From: an uncultured Ruminiclostridium sp.
GTDB taxonomy: Bacteria > Bacillota > Clostridia > Oscillospirales > Ruminococcaceae
Direction of reading: 5' to 3'
Assembly: GCA_910588335.1 (NCBI GenBank)
Contig: CAJUQV010000028.1
Location: forward strand, 1-31,939
Length of the DNA stretch: 31,939 bases
Below, piece by piece: positions 22,277 to 29,515 of this stretch (positions are counted from its first letter, which is position 1; every line of letters begins with the position of its first letter). The notes beneath the pieces are model-generated. The model had not been told where the DNA came from, did not search any database, and saw nothing but the letters and a program-made list of their open reading frames with translations. Made by a program: the position numbers and the translations under genes.

Positions 22277-22437
22277 AGCTCTGACCTTTCTACATATCGA
22301 ATAGGATTCGTTTTCAAAAGATTTGTGCATGGTTTTTCAAAGAAATTTTGCCAAGGACAAGGGAAATTTTTGGTACAGTTCAACGGGAAAATTTTACTAA
22401 GAAGACACATGCAATATTTTGTGAAGACAGGTTCATA

Positions 22438-22480
22438 TACTAATCTTTAATCAAGTTGTAGACTTGATTAAAGATTAGTA
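22438..22480. mobile_element. Single-hairpin TACYAATC short element between ABC genes
   Basis: A 43-bp perfect palindromic hairpin: TACTAATCTTTAATCAAGT (22438-22456), loop TGTAG, and the exact complement (22462-22480). The arms repeat those of 19023-19125, but both ends are of the CTAATC type. Flanks are ATA and TTA, so the target duplication is imperfect or altered. It lies in the transcribed spacer between the binding protein and its permeases. Confidence 0.85.
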
Positions 22481-22565
22481 TTACTCCCAAAGCATTTTTT
22501 CAGATTACTCCGGATTTCAAGTTTATCCTTGATACAATTTGAAAACAGTTTTAAACGATATTAGT

Positions 22566-22604
22566 AAAGAGAGGTGAAGCGAGCATAACGCCTCACCTCT
22601 CTTT
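22566..22604 (-). terminator. Hairpin after the sugar-binding protein gene
   Basis: AAAGAGAGGTGA (22566-22577) pairs with TCACCTCTCTTT (22593-22604), and GCG/CGC can extend the stem inside. On the minus strand only TTTACT follows, so it is at best a leaky terminator. A strong hairpin directly after a binding-protein gene is a common way to keep that mRNA segment in excess over the permease genes. Confidence 0.65.
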
Positions 22605-22624
22605 GGTGTTTAGCTTAATATTTT

Positions 22625-24043
22625 TTATTCGGGAGTAACAACATCCGGAGCAACGGCCTTAAGATCCTTATAGAAGTTGGTCCAAGCCTCTTCCTCTGTT
22701 TTGGGATCACCGTTAAACCATTCGATCATTCTGCCGGGAAGAGTTTCCTGGAAGGTCTGGTCATACTGAGTATGAAGAGCGGGATCCCATGTGATATTCT
22801 TTGCGCACTCCGCCATGATGGCAGCATCGTTCTGACCGCCTAAGAGGTCGTTGCCATAGCTTGCGTCTGCGGCGTACTTTTCCATCATAGGCTTATTGCA
22901 AGAGAATTCGGACTTCTGCTCCCAAAGCTGAGCTATAATCTCGGTATTTTCGCTGAACGCCTTCATAATATCCTCAACAAGACCGACATTGTCAGTGCCT
23001 GTTGCCTTAAGAAGCCAAGTGCCGCCCCAGAAATGCTCCTGAGGTCCTACGCATACGCCCCAGTCACCATTAGTTTGTTCCTTGGCAGTGCCCATGCAGA
23101 AATTGTAGTACCAAGCGGGACCAAAGAAGCACATTACCTTGCCGTCCGTACCCATCTGAACGGACTTTTCATCGTCCCATCTTTTGCAGGTAAGAGTGTA
23201 GCCGTTGTCAACATAGCTCTTTGCCTGCTGAAGCCATGCGGTGAACTCGGCGGGCACCTGAAACTCGTTGCTGTCGGAAAGGAAGCTTGATGTGGCGTTG
23301 TTGGTGTAGCATCTGAGTGTTTCCTCAACACAGCCGGTCATTATGTAGCCCTTAGCCTTAGCGTCGGCAGCCACAGCGTCAAATTTATCCCAGTTATCGA
23401 GAAGCTTCTGTACTTCATTGGGGTCATCGGTTCCGAGAACGTCCTTGGCGATTGATCTTCTGTAAATAAGAACCGAAGGAGCGGCCTGGAAAGAAAGCCC
23501 CTTAAGCTGATTGTTTCTGACGTCGGTAGCGGCGTTGAGAGTATAAGAATAAATATCCGAGGAAGGGGTGTAGGTAAGCGTTGAAGTGAAGTCGGAACAC
23601 GCATACTTCTTGATGTAATCCGCTTCCGCAAGGAACATATCAACCTTATCGTCGGCGCCTACGTCGCCCTGTGCAAACAGCGCTTCATCCAGCTTCTGCT
23701 GGTATACGCCGCCATCGTTGGTGTTAACGATCCAGTTTACCGTAACTCCGTCGGGAAGTTTATAATATGCTTCAAAATAGTTTTTGAAATCCTCGTTCCA
23801 GCAGTGGATATTGAGTACCTTACCTTCGTCGTCGGCAAGCTTGTAACCCGTATCTACCTGATGAGCCGTCTTGTTGTCTGTCGTGCCGCCATCATCGGCA
23901 GAGGCGGAGGTTGTAGCATTGGCATCACCGCTGGTGGTATCGGTTTGGTTGTCATCGGAGCCTCCGTTGTTCTGTGTGCATCCGGCTACCGACAAAAGCA
24001 TGGCGGAAGCGAGTATAGCCGCTAAAATCTTTTTCTTCATCAT
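22625..24043 (-). CDS. Extracellular sugar-binding lipoprotein of a CUT1 ABC importer
   Basis: The 472-residue product begins MMKKKILAAILASAMLLSVAGC with a lipobox Cys at residue 22, then a low-complexity Asp/Thr/Ser/Gly linker (about 23-62) and a bacterial family-1-type solute-binding fold. FFGPAWYYNF and HFWGGTWLLKATG in the second half are typical ligand-cleft segments. It delivers a sugar to the permeases coded downstream; the sugar is unknown, though the GH26 and CE2-type enzymes in the window make plant oligosaccharides plausible. AAAGGAA precedes tandem ATGs (24043 and 24040). The promoter at 24266-24294 contains an inverted repeat, and two cre-like sites lie upstream. Confidence 0.92.
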   Translation of the reverse strand: MMKKKILAAILASAMLLSVAGCTQNNGGSDDNQTDTTSGDANATTSASADDGGTTDNKTAHQVDTGYKLADDEGKVLNIHCWNEDFKNYFEAYYKLPDGVTVNWIVNTNDGGVYQQKLDEALFAQGDVGADDKVDMFLAEADYIKKYACSDFTSTLTYTPSSDIYSYTLNAATDVRNNQLKGLSFQAAPSVLIYRRSIAKDVLGTDDPNEVQKLLDNWDKFDAVAADAKAKGYIMTGCVEETLRCYTNNATSSFLSDSNEFQVPAEFTAWLQQAKSYVDNGYTLTCKRWDDEKSVQMGTDGKVMCFFGPAWYYNFCMGTAKEQTNGDWGVCVGPQEHFWGGTWLLKATGTDNVGLVEDIMKAFSENTEIIAQLWEQKSEFSCNKPMMEKYAADASYGNDLLGGQNDAAIMAECAKNITWDPALHTQYDQTFQETLPGRMIEWFNGDPKTEEEAWTNFYKDLKAVAPDVVTPE

Positions 24044-24265
24044 TTTTTCCTTTCAAAAATACTTGTCCGACAGGTTTCTTATACACCTGATCAAACATTA
24101 TTGCGAATCCGCAAAAAACGATCTTCAACGATTTTTCTTTATTTCATCAGTTTCAAGGCCGCTCGATTAAAAGTTTTAACTGATCAGAAATGTAACCGTA
24201 CCGACTGAAATTTCAAAATAAAATCAAAATAATGTGCCGAAGTTTCGCTTACAGATTTCATTTAA

Positions 24266-24294
24266 ATTATATTACAAAAGTTTCACTTTTGCAA
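24266..24294 (-). promoter_or_regulatory. Promoter of the sugar ABC transporter genes
   Basis: On the minus strand TTGCAA (plus 24289-24294) and TATAAT (plus 24266-24271) are 17 bp apart. The spacer is filled by a perfect inverted repeat CAAAAGT-TTC-ACTTTTG (24275-24291), an ideal place for a repressor. The leader to the start codon is about 215 nt. Confidence 0.8.
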
Positions 24295-24339
24295 GGGCTT
24301 TTTTGTTTTTCATTGACTACCTATCGGCAGAAACGTATA

Positions 24340-24354
24340 TGATATCGTTTACAT
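24340..24354 (-). promoter_or_regulatory. cre-like site upstream of the sugar transporter promoter
   Basis: ATGTAAACGATATCA on the minus strand fits the catabolite-responsive-element pattern WTGNAANCGNWNNCW at every fixed position. It lies about 45 bp upstream of the -35 box. CcpA or another LacI-family protein could bind. Confidence 0.5.
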
Positions 24355-24407
24355 GGTGTTTTTGTTTTTTTCCTTTGTTTAATTTGCTATATGAAAAAAA
24401 TGTGAAA

Positions 24408-24502
24408 AAGTAAAATTTACTTAAAAAAGTGAAATCGATTAACAATTATTTTATAATCGCAAATAACATAATATGTTGTTTATTTGTAAAGTGATTTTAC
24501 TT
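24408..24502. promoter_or_regulatory. Cluster of AAGTNAAA-type half-sites
   Basis: AAGTAAA-A-TTTACTT (24408-24422) is a perfect 15-bp palindrome. AAGTGAAA follows at 24427-24434, and AAGTGATTTTACTT at 24489-24502. The same AAGTGAAA occurs in the promoter-spacer repeat at 24275-24291. The recurrence suggests one regulator with several sites, though the region is AT-rich. No coding sequence is visible between 24295 and 24780. Confidence 0.4.
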
Positions 24503-24575
24503 AAATTAAACGTAAATTAATTTCCAAAATTTTTTACGTATTTGTGCAAAACGCCAAAAATTTTTTTAAAATTAT

Positions 24576-24590
24576 ATGTAATCGTTTTCA
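24576..24590 (+). promoter_or_regulatory. Second cre-like site
   Basis: ATGTAATCGTTTTCA also fits WTGNAANCGNWNNCW at every fixed position. It lies between the sugar transporter and purine promoters, about 190 bp upstream of the latter, so either operon could be its target. Confidence 0.45.
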
Positions 24591-24780
24591 TGCACTCGTT
24601 AATTTTATTCCGTTTGGAATAAATCTTATTATTACAAAATAAACATAGAGTTGTGTATATTTTGTTACCGTTTTGTAATAATTACACAATCGACTTTTTG
24701 CGATAAAAAATTACAGAATATTACACAAAATACAAAAGAAAAATATCATTAAATTTTCTTTGGAAAATTTACAAAAAGGG

Positions 24781-24809
24781 TTGAATTTATAAGTAAATTT
24801 ATGTATAAT
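24781..24809 (+). promoter_or_regulatory. Promoter of the purine operon
   Basis: TTGAAT at 24781-24786 and TATAAT at 24804-24809 are 17 bp apart. Transcription would start near 24816 and produce a leader of about 240 nt before purE, containing a short ORF and a terminator. I see no purine, PRPP or ZTP riboswitch consensus in it. Confidence 0.8.
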
Positions 24810-24855
24810 TATCGTAGAAGCTTAAGAACATTTTAGCATTTAGGAGCGTTCGTTT

Positions 24856-24981
24856 ATGAACAGTCGCAGAATACGAAATTATAAAGCTTGTTTTTTAATG
24901 AGAGGCACAGTTGTATCGCGCAGCGTATCCGAATGTTATTCCGCCGCTTTTTTCGCGGTTTTGCCAACATATATCCGCTGA
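24856..24981 (+). CDS. Leader peptide ORF upstream of purE
   Basis: A 41-codon ORF (MNSRRIRNYKACFLMRGTVV..., ending FFAVLPTYIR) with AGGAG at 24842-24846, 9 nt before the ATG. It is about 40 nt into the predicted transcript. The stop codon TGA (24979-24981) lies inside the left arm of the terminator stem (24977-24987). A ribosome at or near the stop would cover that arm and should block the terminator, so translation of the ORF should favour read-through into purE. The peptide is basic at its start with no domain. It was found by reading the leader, and its expression is inferred. Confidence 0.6.
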   Translation: MNSRRIRNYKACFLMRGTVVSRSVSECYSAAFFAVLPTYIR

Positions 24982-25006
24982 TTTTCCAAAGGGGAATCAG
25001 CTTTTT
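24977..25006 (+). terminator. Intrinsic terminator (attenuator) in the purE leader
   Basis: GCTGATTTTCC (24977-24987), loop AAA, GGGGAATCAGC (24991-25001) and then TTTTTGTTTT. Eleven pairs include two G-U. It lies between the purine promoter and purE with no gene end nearby except the leader ORF, so it must act as a conditional terminator of the operon. Confidence 0.8.
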
Positions 25007-25055
25007 GTTTTCATAAATAAACAATAAACAAACACAAAAGAAAGGAACGAAAAAA

Positions 25056-25541
25056 ATGAAAAAAATCGCGATAATTATGGGAAGCGACAGCGATCTTCCC
25101 ATAGTGCAAAAGGCTGCCGACGCTTTAAAAGAGTATGGCGTGCCCTTTGAAATGAGGGTAATGTCCGCCCACCGCTGTCCCGCAAAGGTGGCGGAATACT
25201 CCCGCCGCGCGGAAGAAAACGGAATCGGCGTTATTATTGCCGCCGCGGGAATGGCAGCGCATTTGGCCGGAGCGATAGCCGCCAACACCACCCTGCCCGT
25301 TATCGGTATCCCCGTTAAATCCACGCTGGAGGGCATGGACGCGCTTCTTGCCACAGTACAGATGCCTTCCGGCATTCCTGTCGCCACAGTGGGAATAAAC
25401 AACGCCAAAAACGCGGCGATACTGGCGGTTCAGATGCTGGCACTGTCCGACGGGGAGCTTACCGAAAAACTGAAAGCAAAGCGCACCGAAATGACGGAAG
25501 AAGTTAATGCAAAGGATGAAAAGCTTCAAAAAACTTTATAA
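25056..25541 (+). CDS. purE: N5-carboxyaminoimidazole ribonucleotide mutase
   Basis: PurE (class I) converts N5-CAIR to CAIR in de novo purine synthesis in the cytosol. The 161-residue product begins MKKIAIIMGSDSDLPIVQKA with the GSDSD nucleotide-binding motif (residues 9-13), has the catalytic-region SAHRCP (about 37-42), and AAAGMAAHLAGAIAANT and IPVKS later. GAAAGGA precedes the ATG. Class I PurE normally needs PurK to make N5-CAIR; purK is not in the window. First enzyme gene of the operon, after the attenuated leader. Confidence 0.95.
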   Translation: MKKIAIIMGSDSDLPIVQKAADALKEYGVPFEMRVMSAHRCPAKVAEYSRRAEENGIGVIIAAAGMAAHLAGAIAANTTLPVIGIPVKSTLEGMDALLATVQMPSGIPVATVGINNAKNAAILAVQMLALSDGELTEKLKAKRTEMTEEVNAKDEKLQKTL

Positions 25542-25667
25542 TCACTGCCGGTAAATCATAAAGGTTGAATTTACTCAAAAATTAAGATTCGCAGTTAATA
25601 TAGCAAAAAATTCATACAATATAAAGGCGTTATTTGCCCCAAAAACATAAATCAGGAGGAATCAAAA

Positions 25668-26378
25668 ATGGAAAAGAAGGAACAGCTTTACGAAGGAAAG
25701 GCAAAAAAGGTTTTCGCCACCGAAGACCCCAATCTCGTTATTGTGTCTTATAAGGATGACGCCACCGCCTTCAACGGTCTCAAAAAGGGGACCATTGCGG
25801 GAAAAGGCGTTGTAAACAACAGAATGACCAATTATATGTTCAAGATGCTTGAAAAAGCGGGAGTCCCCACTCATTATGTCGAAGAGCTGAACGACAGAGA
25901 AACGGTGGTTAAAAAAGTTTCCATAGTGCCCTTGGAGGTAATAGTCAGAAACGTGGCCGCAGGAAGCTTTTCAAAAAGAATGGGTGTTGAAGAAGGCTCC
26001 GCCCTTAAATGCCCTATCCTTGAATTCAGCTACAAAAACGACGATTTGGGCGATCCGTTTATAAACGATTATTACGCTCTGGCTCTCGGTCTTGCCACAA
26101 AGGAAGAAATTGACCTTATCGCCAAATACACCTTTATGATAAACGACTTTATGGTTGATTTCTTCAAAAAATTAAACATCGACCTTATTGACTTCAAAAT
26201 CGAATTCGGCAAAACCGCAGACGGCACAATAATTTTAGCGGACGAAATTTCCCCCGACACCTGCCGCTTCTGGGACAGCACCACACACGAAAAGCTGGAC
26301 AAGGATCGTTTCCGCAGGGATATGGGCGGCGTAGAGGACGCTTACTCGGAAATAATGAAGAGGCTTATGGGAGAATAA
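25668..26378 (+). CDS. purC: SAICAR synthetase
   Basis: PurC joins CAIR and aspartate with ATP to give SAICAR, the next step after PurE. The 236-residue product starts QLYEGKAKKVFATED (the YEGKAK strand of the ATP site), then VIVRNVAAGSFSKRMG and ILADEISPDTCRFWD, all family signatures. CAGGAGG precedes the ATG by a normal distance. 126 bp separate it from purE and 258 bp of highly folded DNA from the next gene, the largest gap in the operon. Identification is certain. Confidence 0.96.
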   Translation: MEKKEQLYEGKAKKVFATEDPNLVIVSYKDDATAFNGLKKGTIAGKGVVNNRMTNYMFKMLEKAGVPTHYVEELNDRETVVKKVSIVPLEVIVRNVAAGSFSKRMGVEEGSALKCPILEFSYKNDDLGDPFINDYYALALGLATKEEIDLIAKYTFMINDFMVDFFKKLNIDLIDFKIEFGKTADGTIILADEISPDTCRFWDSTTHEKLDKDRFRRDMGGVEDAYSEIMKRLMGE

Positions 26379-26380
26379 AG

Positions 26381-26545
26381 GCAATACCGCGCAAAGATTG
26401 TCGTGCAGACGCGCAGCCGACTTTTTCGCCGGATTGCCCAAAACGATGCGGTAATACCGACGTATTTCAAGGAGTTTTGGGCAAAAATGACGAAAAAGAT
26501 GCAAGCGTATCGCGGCAAAGCGCTCAGCGCAGTCTTGCCTGAACA
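26381..26545 (+). other. Highly structured RNA region between purC and the purF paralogue
   Basis: The 258-bp gap has strong pairing. TTGCCCAAAAC (26434-26444) pairs with GTTTTGGGCAA (26474-26484). Outside it CTTTTTCG (26421-26428) pairs with CGAAAAAG (26491-26498). A second hairpin is GGCAA/TTGCC (26514-26518/26535-26539) with GCGCT/AGCGC inside it (26520-26524/26526-26530). There is no T-tract, so this is not a terminator. Open frames here have no ribosome-binding sites and look spurious. I have an impression of similar wording in other Clostridia intergenic regions, which would make it a dispersed structured repeat, but cannot confirm it. Confidence 0.55.
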
Positions 26546-26636
26546 ATCCCGAAACAAAAAAGAAAAGAATACGTTTGTGCCGCGCGGATCTTATCCATAG
26601 GCGCAAGCGCTCCTCAAAAGGAAGGAATGATAACAC

Positions 26637-28058
26637 ATGGGCGGTTTTTTTGGTGCGGCGTCGCACAACGATTGTATAAGCGATGTTTTTTTCGGAACGG
26701 ATTACCATTCCCATCTGGGAACAAGGCGAGGAGGAATGACCTCGTATTCACCGGAGCGGGGATTTCAAAGAAGCATTCACAGCATAGAAAACTCACCTTT
26801 CCGCACAAAGTTTGAAAAAGACGTGGAAGATATGGAAGGGAACCTTTGTATAGGCTGTATCAGCGACAACGACCCTCAGCCTATACTGCTGCGTTCAAAG
26901 CTGGGGCTGTATGCCGTATGCACCGTGGGAATAATAAATAACGCAAAGGAGCTTACCGAAGAGCTTATAGCCGCAAACGCCGCAAGCTTTGAGACCATGA
27001 GCAGCGGAAACATAAACACCAGCTCGATAGTGGGCGCACTTATCTCTCAAAAGGACACTTTTGAAGAAGGAATAAGATTCGCGCAGGAAAAAATCAGCGG
27101 AACCGTTTCCCTGCTTATCCTTACCTCCGACGGAATAATTGCCGCCCGTGACAGAAAAGGACGGCTTCCTATAATAATAGGAAGAAGAAACGACGGATAT
27201 TGCTGCTCCTTCGAGTCATTCGCCTTCCAGAAGCTGGATTACGAGCTGTACAGAGAGCTTTTGCCGGCGGAAATAGTGAAAATAACTCCCGACGGAGTAA
27301 GAACCATATGCGACGGTGGCTCCTATCTTAATATCTGTACCTTTTTATGGACATATTACGGTTATCCCAACTCGGTATACGAGGGAGTAACCGTAGAAAC
27401 AATGAGAACCCGCAACGGTGAGATAATGGCGGAAGCGGACATAAAAAACGGTACTCTGCCCAACGTGGACTATATCTGCGGGGTACCGGATTCCGGCGTG
27501 CCTCATGCCATCGGTTATGCCAATCGAAGCGGGATTCCATTCGCAAGACCCTTTATAAAATACACCCCCACTTGGCCCAGAAGCTTTATGCCTCAGAATC
27601 AGTCTATGAGAAACAAGGTGGCGAAAATGAAGCTTATACCCGTTCATGAGCTTATAGAGGGCAAAAAGCTGCTGTTTGTGGATGACAGCATCGTAAGAGG
27701 AACTCAGATGAGGGAAACCGTTGAATTTCTGTACTCCAACGGAGCGAAGGAGGTACATATGCGCTCCGCCTGCCCCCCCATTATGTACGGCTGCAAATAC
27801 CTTAACTTTTCCAGAAGCACCTCCGAGCTGGATCTTATTGCGAGAAGCATAATAAACGAGTTCGAGGGAGCCGAAGGGGTAAAATACATCGGTGAATACA
27901 GCGATACCAATACCGAACGCGGACAGCGCCTGAGAGCTGAAATCTGCAAGAGGCTTAAGCTGACCTCTCTGGAATTTCAGTCTCTTGAGGGCACCGTAAA
28001 GGCGGTGGGCATTCCCGAATGCAAGCTTTGCACCTATTGCTGGAACGGCAAAGAATAG
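26637..28058 (+). CDS. PurF paralogue lacking the glutaminase cysteine
   Basis: A 473-residue amidophosphoribosyltransferase-like protein in front of a normal purF. The N-terminal domain begins MGGFFGAASHND, where PurF has CGVFG: the catalytic Cys is Gly, and the LQHRGQES segment is replaced by LGTRRGGMTS, so glutamine cannot be hydrolysed in the usual way. The C-terminal domain keeps the PRPP loop LLFVDDSIVRGTQM, ICGVPDSGVPHAIGYA, and what look like all four iron-sulfur cysteines (NICTFLW, MYGCKY, CKLCTYC). It may use free ammonia, be a subunit or regulator of PurF, or do another PRPP reaction. AAGGAAGGA precedes the ATG; the true PurF gene begins 10 bp after its stop. Confidence 0.85.
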   Translation: MGGFFGAASHNDCISDVFFGTDYHSHLGTRRGGMTSYSPERGFQRSIHSIENSPFRTKFEKDVEDMEGNLCIGCISDNDPQPILLRSKLGLYAVCTVGIINNAKELTEELIAANAASFETMSSGNINTSSIVGALISQKDTFEEGIRFAQEKISGTVSLLILTSDGIIAARDRKGRLPIIIGRRNDGYCCSFESFAFQKLDYELYRELLPAEIVKITPDGVRTICDGGSYLNICTFLWTYYGYPNSVYEGVTVETMRTRNGEIMAEADIKNGTLPNVDYICGVPDSGVPHAIGYANRSGIPFARPFIKYTPTWPRSFMPQNQSMRNKVAKMKLIPVHELIEGKKLLFVDDSIVRGTQMRETVEFLYSNGAKEVHMRSACPPIMYGCKYLNFSRSTSELDLIARSIINEFEGAEGVKYIGEYSDTNTERGQRLRAEICKRLKLTSLEFQSLEGTVKAVGIPECKLCTYCWNGKE

Positions 28059-28068
28059 AGGTAATCGA

Positions 28069-29499
28069 ATGTCAATGTATGATGCCATAAATGATGAATG
28101 CGGCGTATTCGGCGTTTACTCCGATAAGGTTTCAAAATTAGCAAATACCGTATACTACGGATTGTACGCTTTACAACACAGAGGTCAGGAAAGCTGCGGC
28201 ATAGTAGTGAACGACGGCGGCGTGTTTGGCTATCACAAAGGCTTTGGACTGGTAAACGAGGTCTTTAATCCGGAGAATCTCGCAAAACTGCCCAAAGGAA
28301 AAATAGCCGTCGGACATGTCCGCTATTCCACCACGGGAGCTTTGACCGCCGCCAACACTCAACCTATTGTAGTTCGCCATGTAAAAGGTCCGATGGCAAT
28401 AGCGCACAACGGAAATCTGGTAAACGAATTGGAGCTGAGAAGAAACTACGAGCTAAAAGGCGCAATTTTTCATTCCACCAACGACACCGAGATTATCTCT
28501 TACGCCGTCACCGAATCCAGGCTTGAAAGCGGGTCGATCCAGGAGGCTGTGGAAAAAGCGATGTATAAAATCAAAGGAGCTTATTCTCTGATAATAATGT
28601 CGGCTCAAAAGCTTATCTGCGTCAGAGACCCCAACGGTTTTCGGCCATTGTGTTTAGGCGTTTTACCCGATGGAGGATATGTTGCCGCAAGCGAAAGCTG
28701 CGCACTTGACAGCATTGGAGCGGAATTTCTTCGCGATGTAATACCGGGTGAGATTGTGATTATAGACAAAAACGGTATAAACAGCATAACAACCCACTGC
28801 AACAGAAAAACATCGTTGTGTATTTTTGAATACGTATATATAGCAAGACCGGACAGCGTTATTGAAGGTTCGGGAGTACACGCGGCAAGAATACGCGCAG
28901 GTCGCTTTCTCGCCAAAGAGCATCAAGTTGACGCAGACATAGTAATAGGAGTTCCGGACAGCGGACTTGAAGCGGCGCTGGGATACTCCCTTGAATCGGG
29001 CATACCATATGGAGTCGGTTTCGTCAGAAACCGCTATGTGGGCAGAACCTTTATACAACCCGGCCAAGATATGAGAGAAGATTCGGTAAAAATAAAATTA
29101 AATCCTATTTCCGACGTTATTAAAGGAAAGCGTGTGATAATGATCGATGACAGCATTGTCAGAGGAACTACCTGCGGCAGAACGGTAAAACTGCTCAAAG
29201 AGGCGGGAGCCAAAGAGGTACACGTGAGAATATCGTCACCCCCATTCATTTCTCCCTGTTTTTTTGGGGTAGATATAGACAGTAAGGACAGGCTCATTGC
29301 CTGCAAAAAAACAGTGGAAGAAATAGCCGTCTCAATCAACGCCGATTCCTTGGGTTATTTAAGCGCGGAAAATGTGGTAAAGATAGCTCCGAATGCCAAA
29401 TGCGGATTTTGTACGGGCTGCTTCACGGGAAAATATCCCATAGAAGTGCCAAAGAAAATGCCTAAGGATAAGTTTGAAAGCAAAATAACGCAGTATTAA
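28069..29499 (+). CDS. purF: Amidophosphoribosyltransferase
   Basis: PurF makes 5-phosphoribosylamine from PRPP and glutamine, the committed step of purine synthesis. The 476-residue product has a 10-residue propeptide (MSMYDAINDE) before Cys11 of CGVFG, the mature N-terminal nucleophile. Then come LQHRGQESCG, the PRPP loop VIMIDDSIVRGTTC, and iron-sulfur cysteines in SLCIFEY, ISPCFFG and CGFCTGC, the B. subtilis type. AGAGGT lies before the ATG, 10 bp after the stop of the paralogue, so the two are very probably co-translated. Identification is certain. Confidence 0.96.
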   Translation: MSMYDAINDECGVFGVYSDKVSKLANTVYYGLYALQHRGQESCGIVVNDGGVFGYHKGFGLVNEVFNPENLAKLPKGKIAVGHVRYSTTGALTAANTQPIVVRHVKGPMAIAHNGNLVNELELRRNYELKGAIFHSTNDTEIISYAVTESRLESGSIQEAVEKAMYKIKGAYSLIIMSAQKLICVRDPNGFRPLCLGVLPDGGYVAASESCALDSIGAEFLRDVIPGEIVIIDKNGINSITTHCNRKTSLCIFEYVYIARPDSVIEGSGVHAARIRAGRFLAKEHQVDADIVIGVPDSGLEAALGYSLESGIPYGVGFVRNRYVGRTFIQPGQDMREDSVKIKLNPISDVIKGKRVIMIDDSIVRGTTCGRTVKLLKEAGAKEVHVRISSPPFISPCFFGVDIDSKDRLIACKKTVEEIAVSINADSLGYLSAENVVKIAPNAKCGFCTGCFTGKYPIEVPKKMPKDKFESKITQY

Positions 29500-29515
29500 A
29501 GAAAGGACAATTAAA

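Noticed and set aside
5587..22480. CRISPR array
   Set aside because: The repeated units are dispersed over 17 kb, occur in both orientations, carry 3-bp target duplications and have no regular spacers or cas genes.
24810..25050. Purine, PRPP or ZTP riboswitch before purE
   Set aside because: None of the conserved core sequences of these classes can be seen; the leader ORF and attenuator explain the layout better. A covariance search would settle it.
24854..25408. Minus-strand ORF across the purE leader and purE
   Set aside because: Antisense to purE and to the leader ORF, without ribosome-binding site or recognisable product.
26235..26714. Minus-strand and plus-strand ORFs in the purC-purF paralogue gap
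   Set aside because: They lie in strongly paired DNA, lack ribosome-binding sites and have odd composition; better explained as a structured RNA region.
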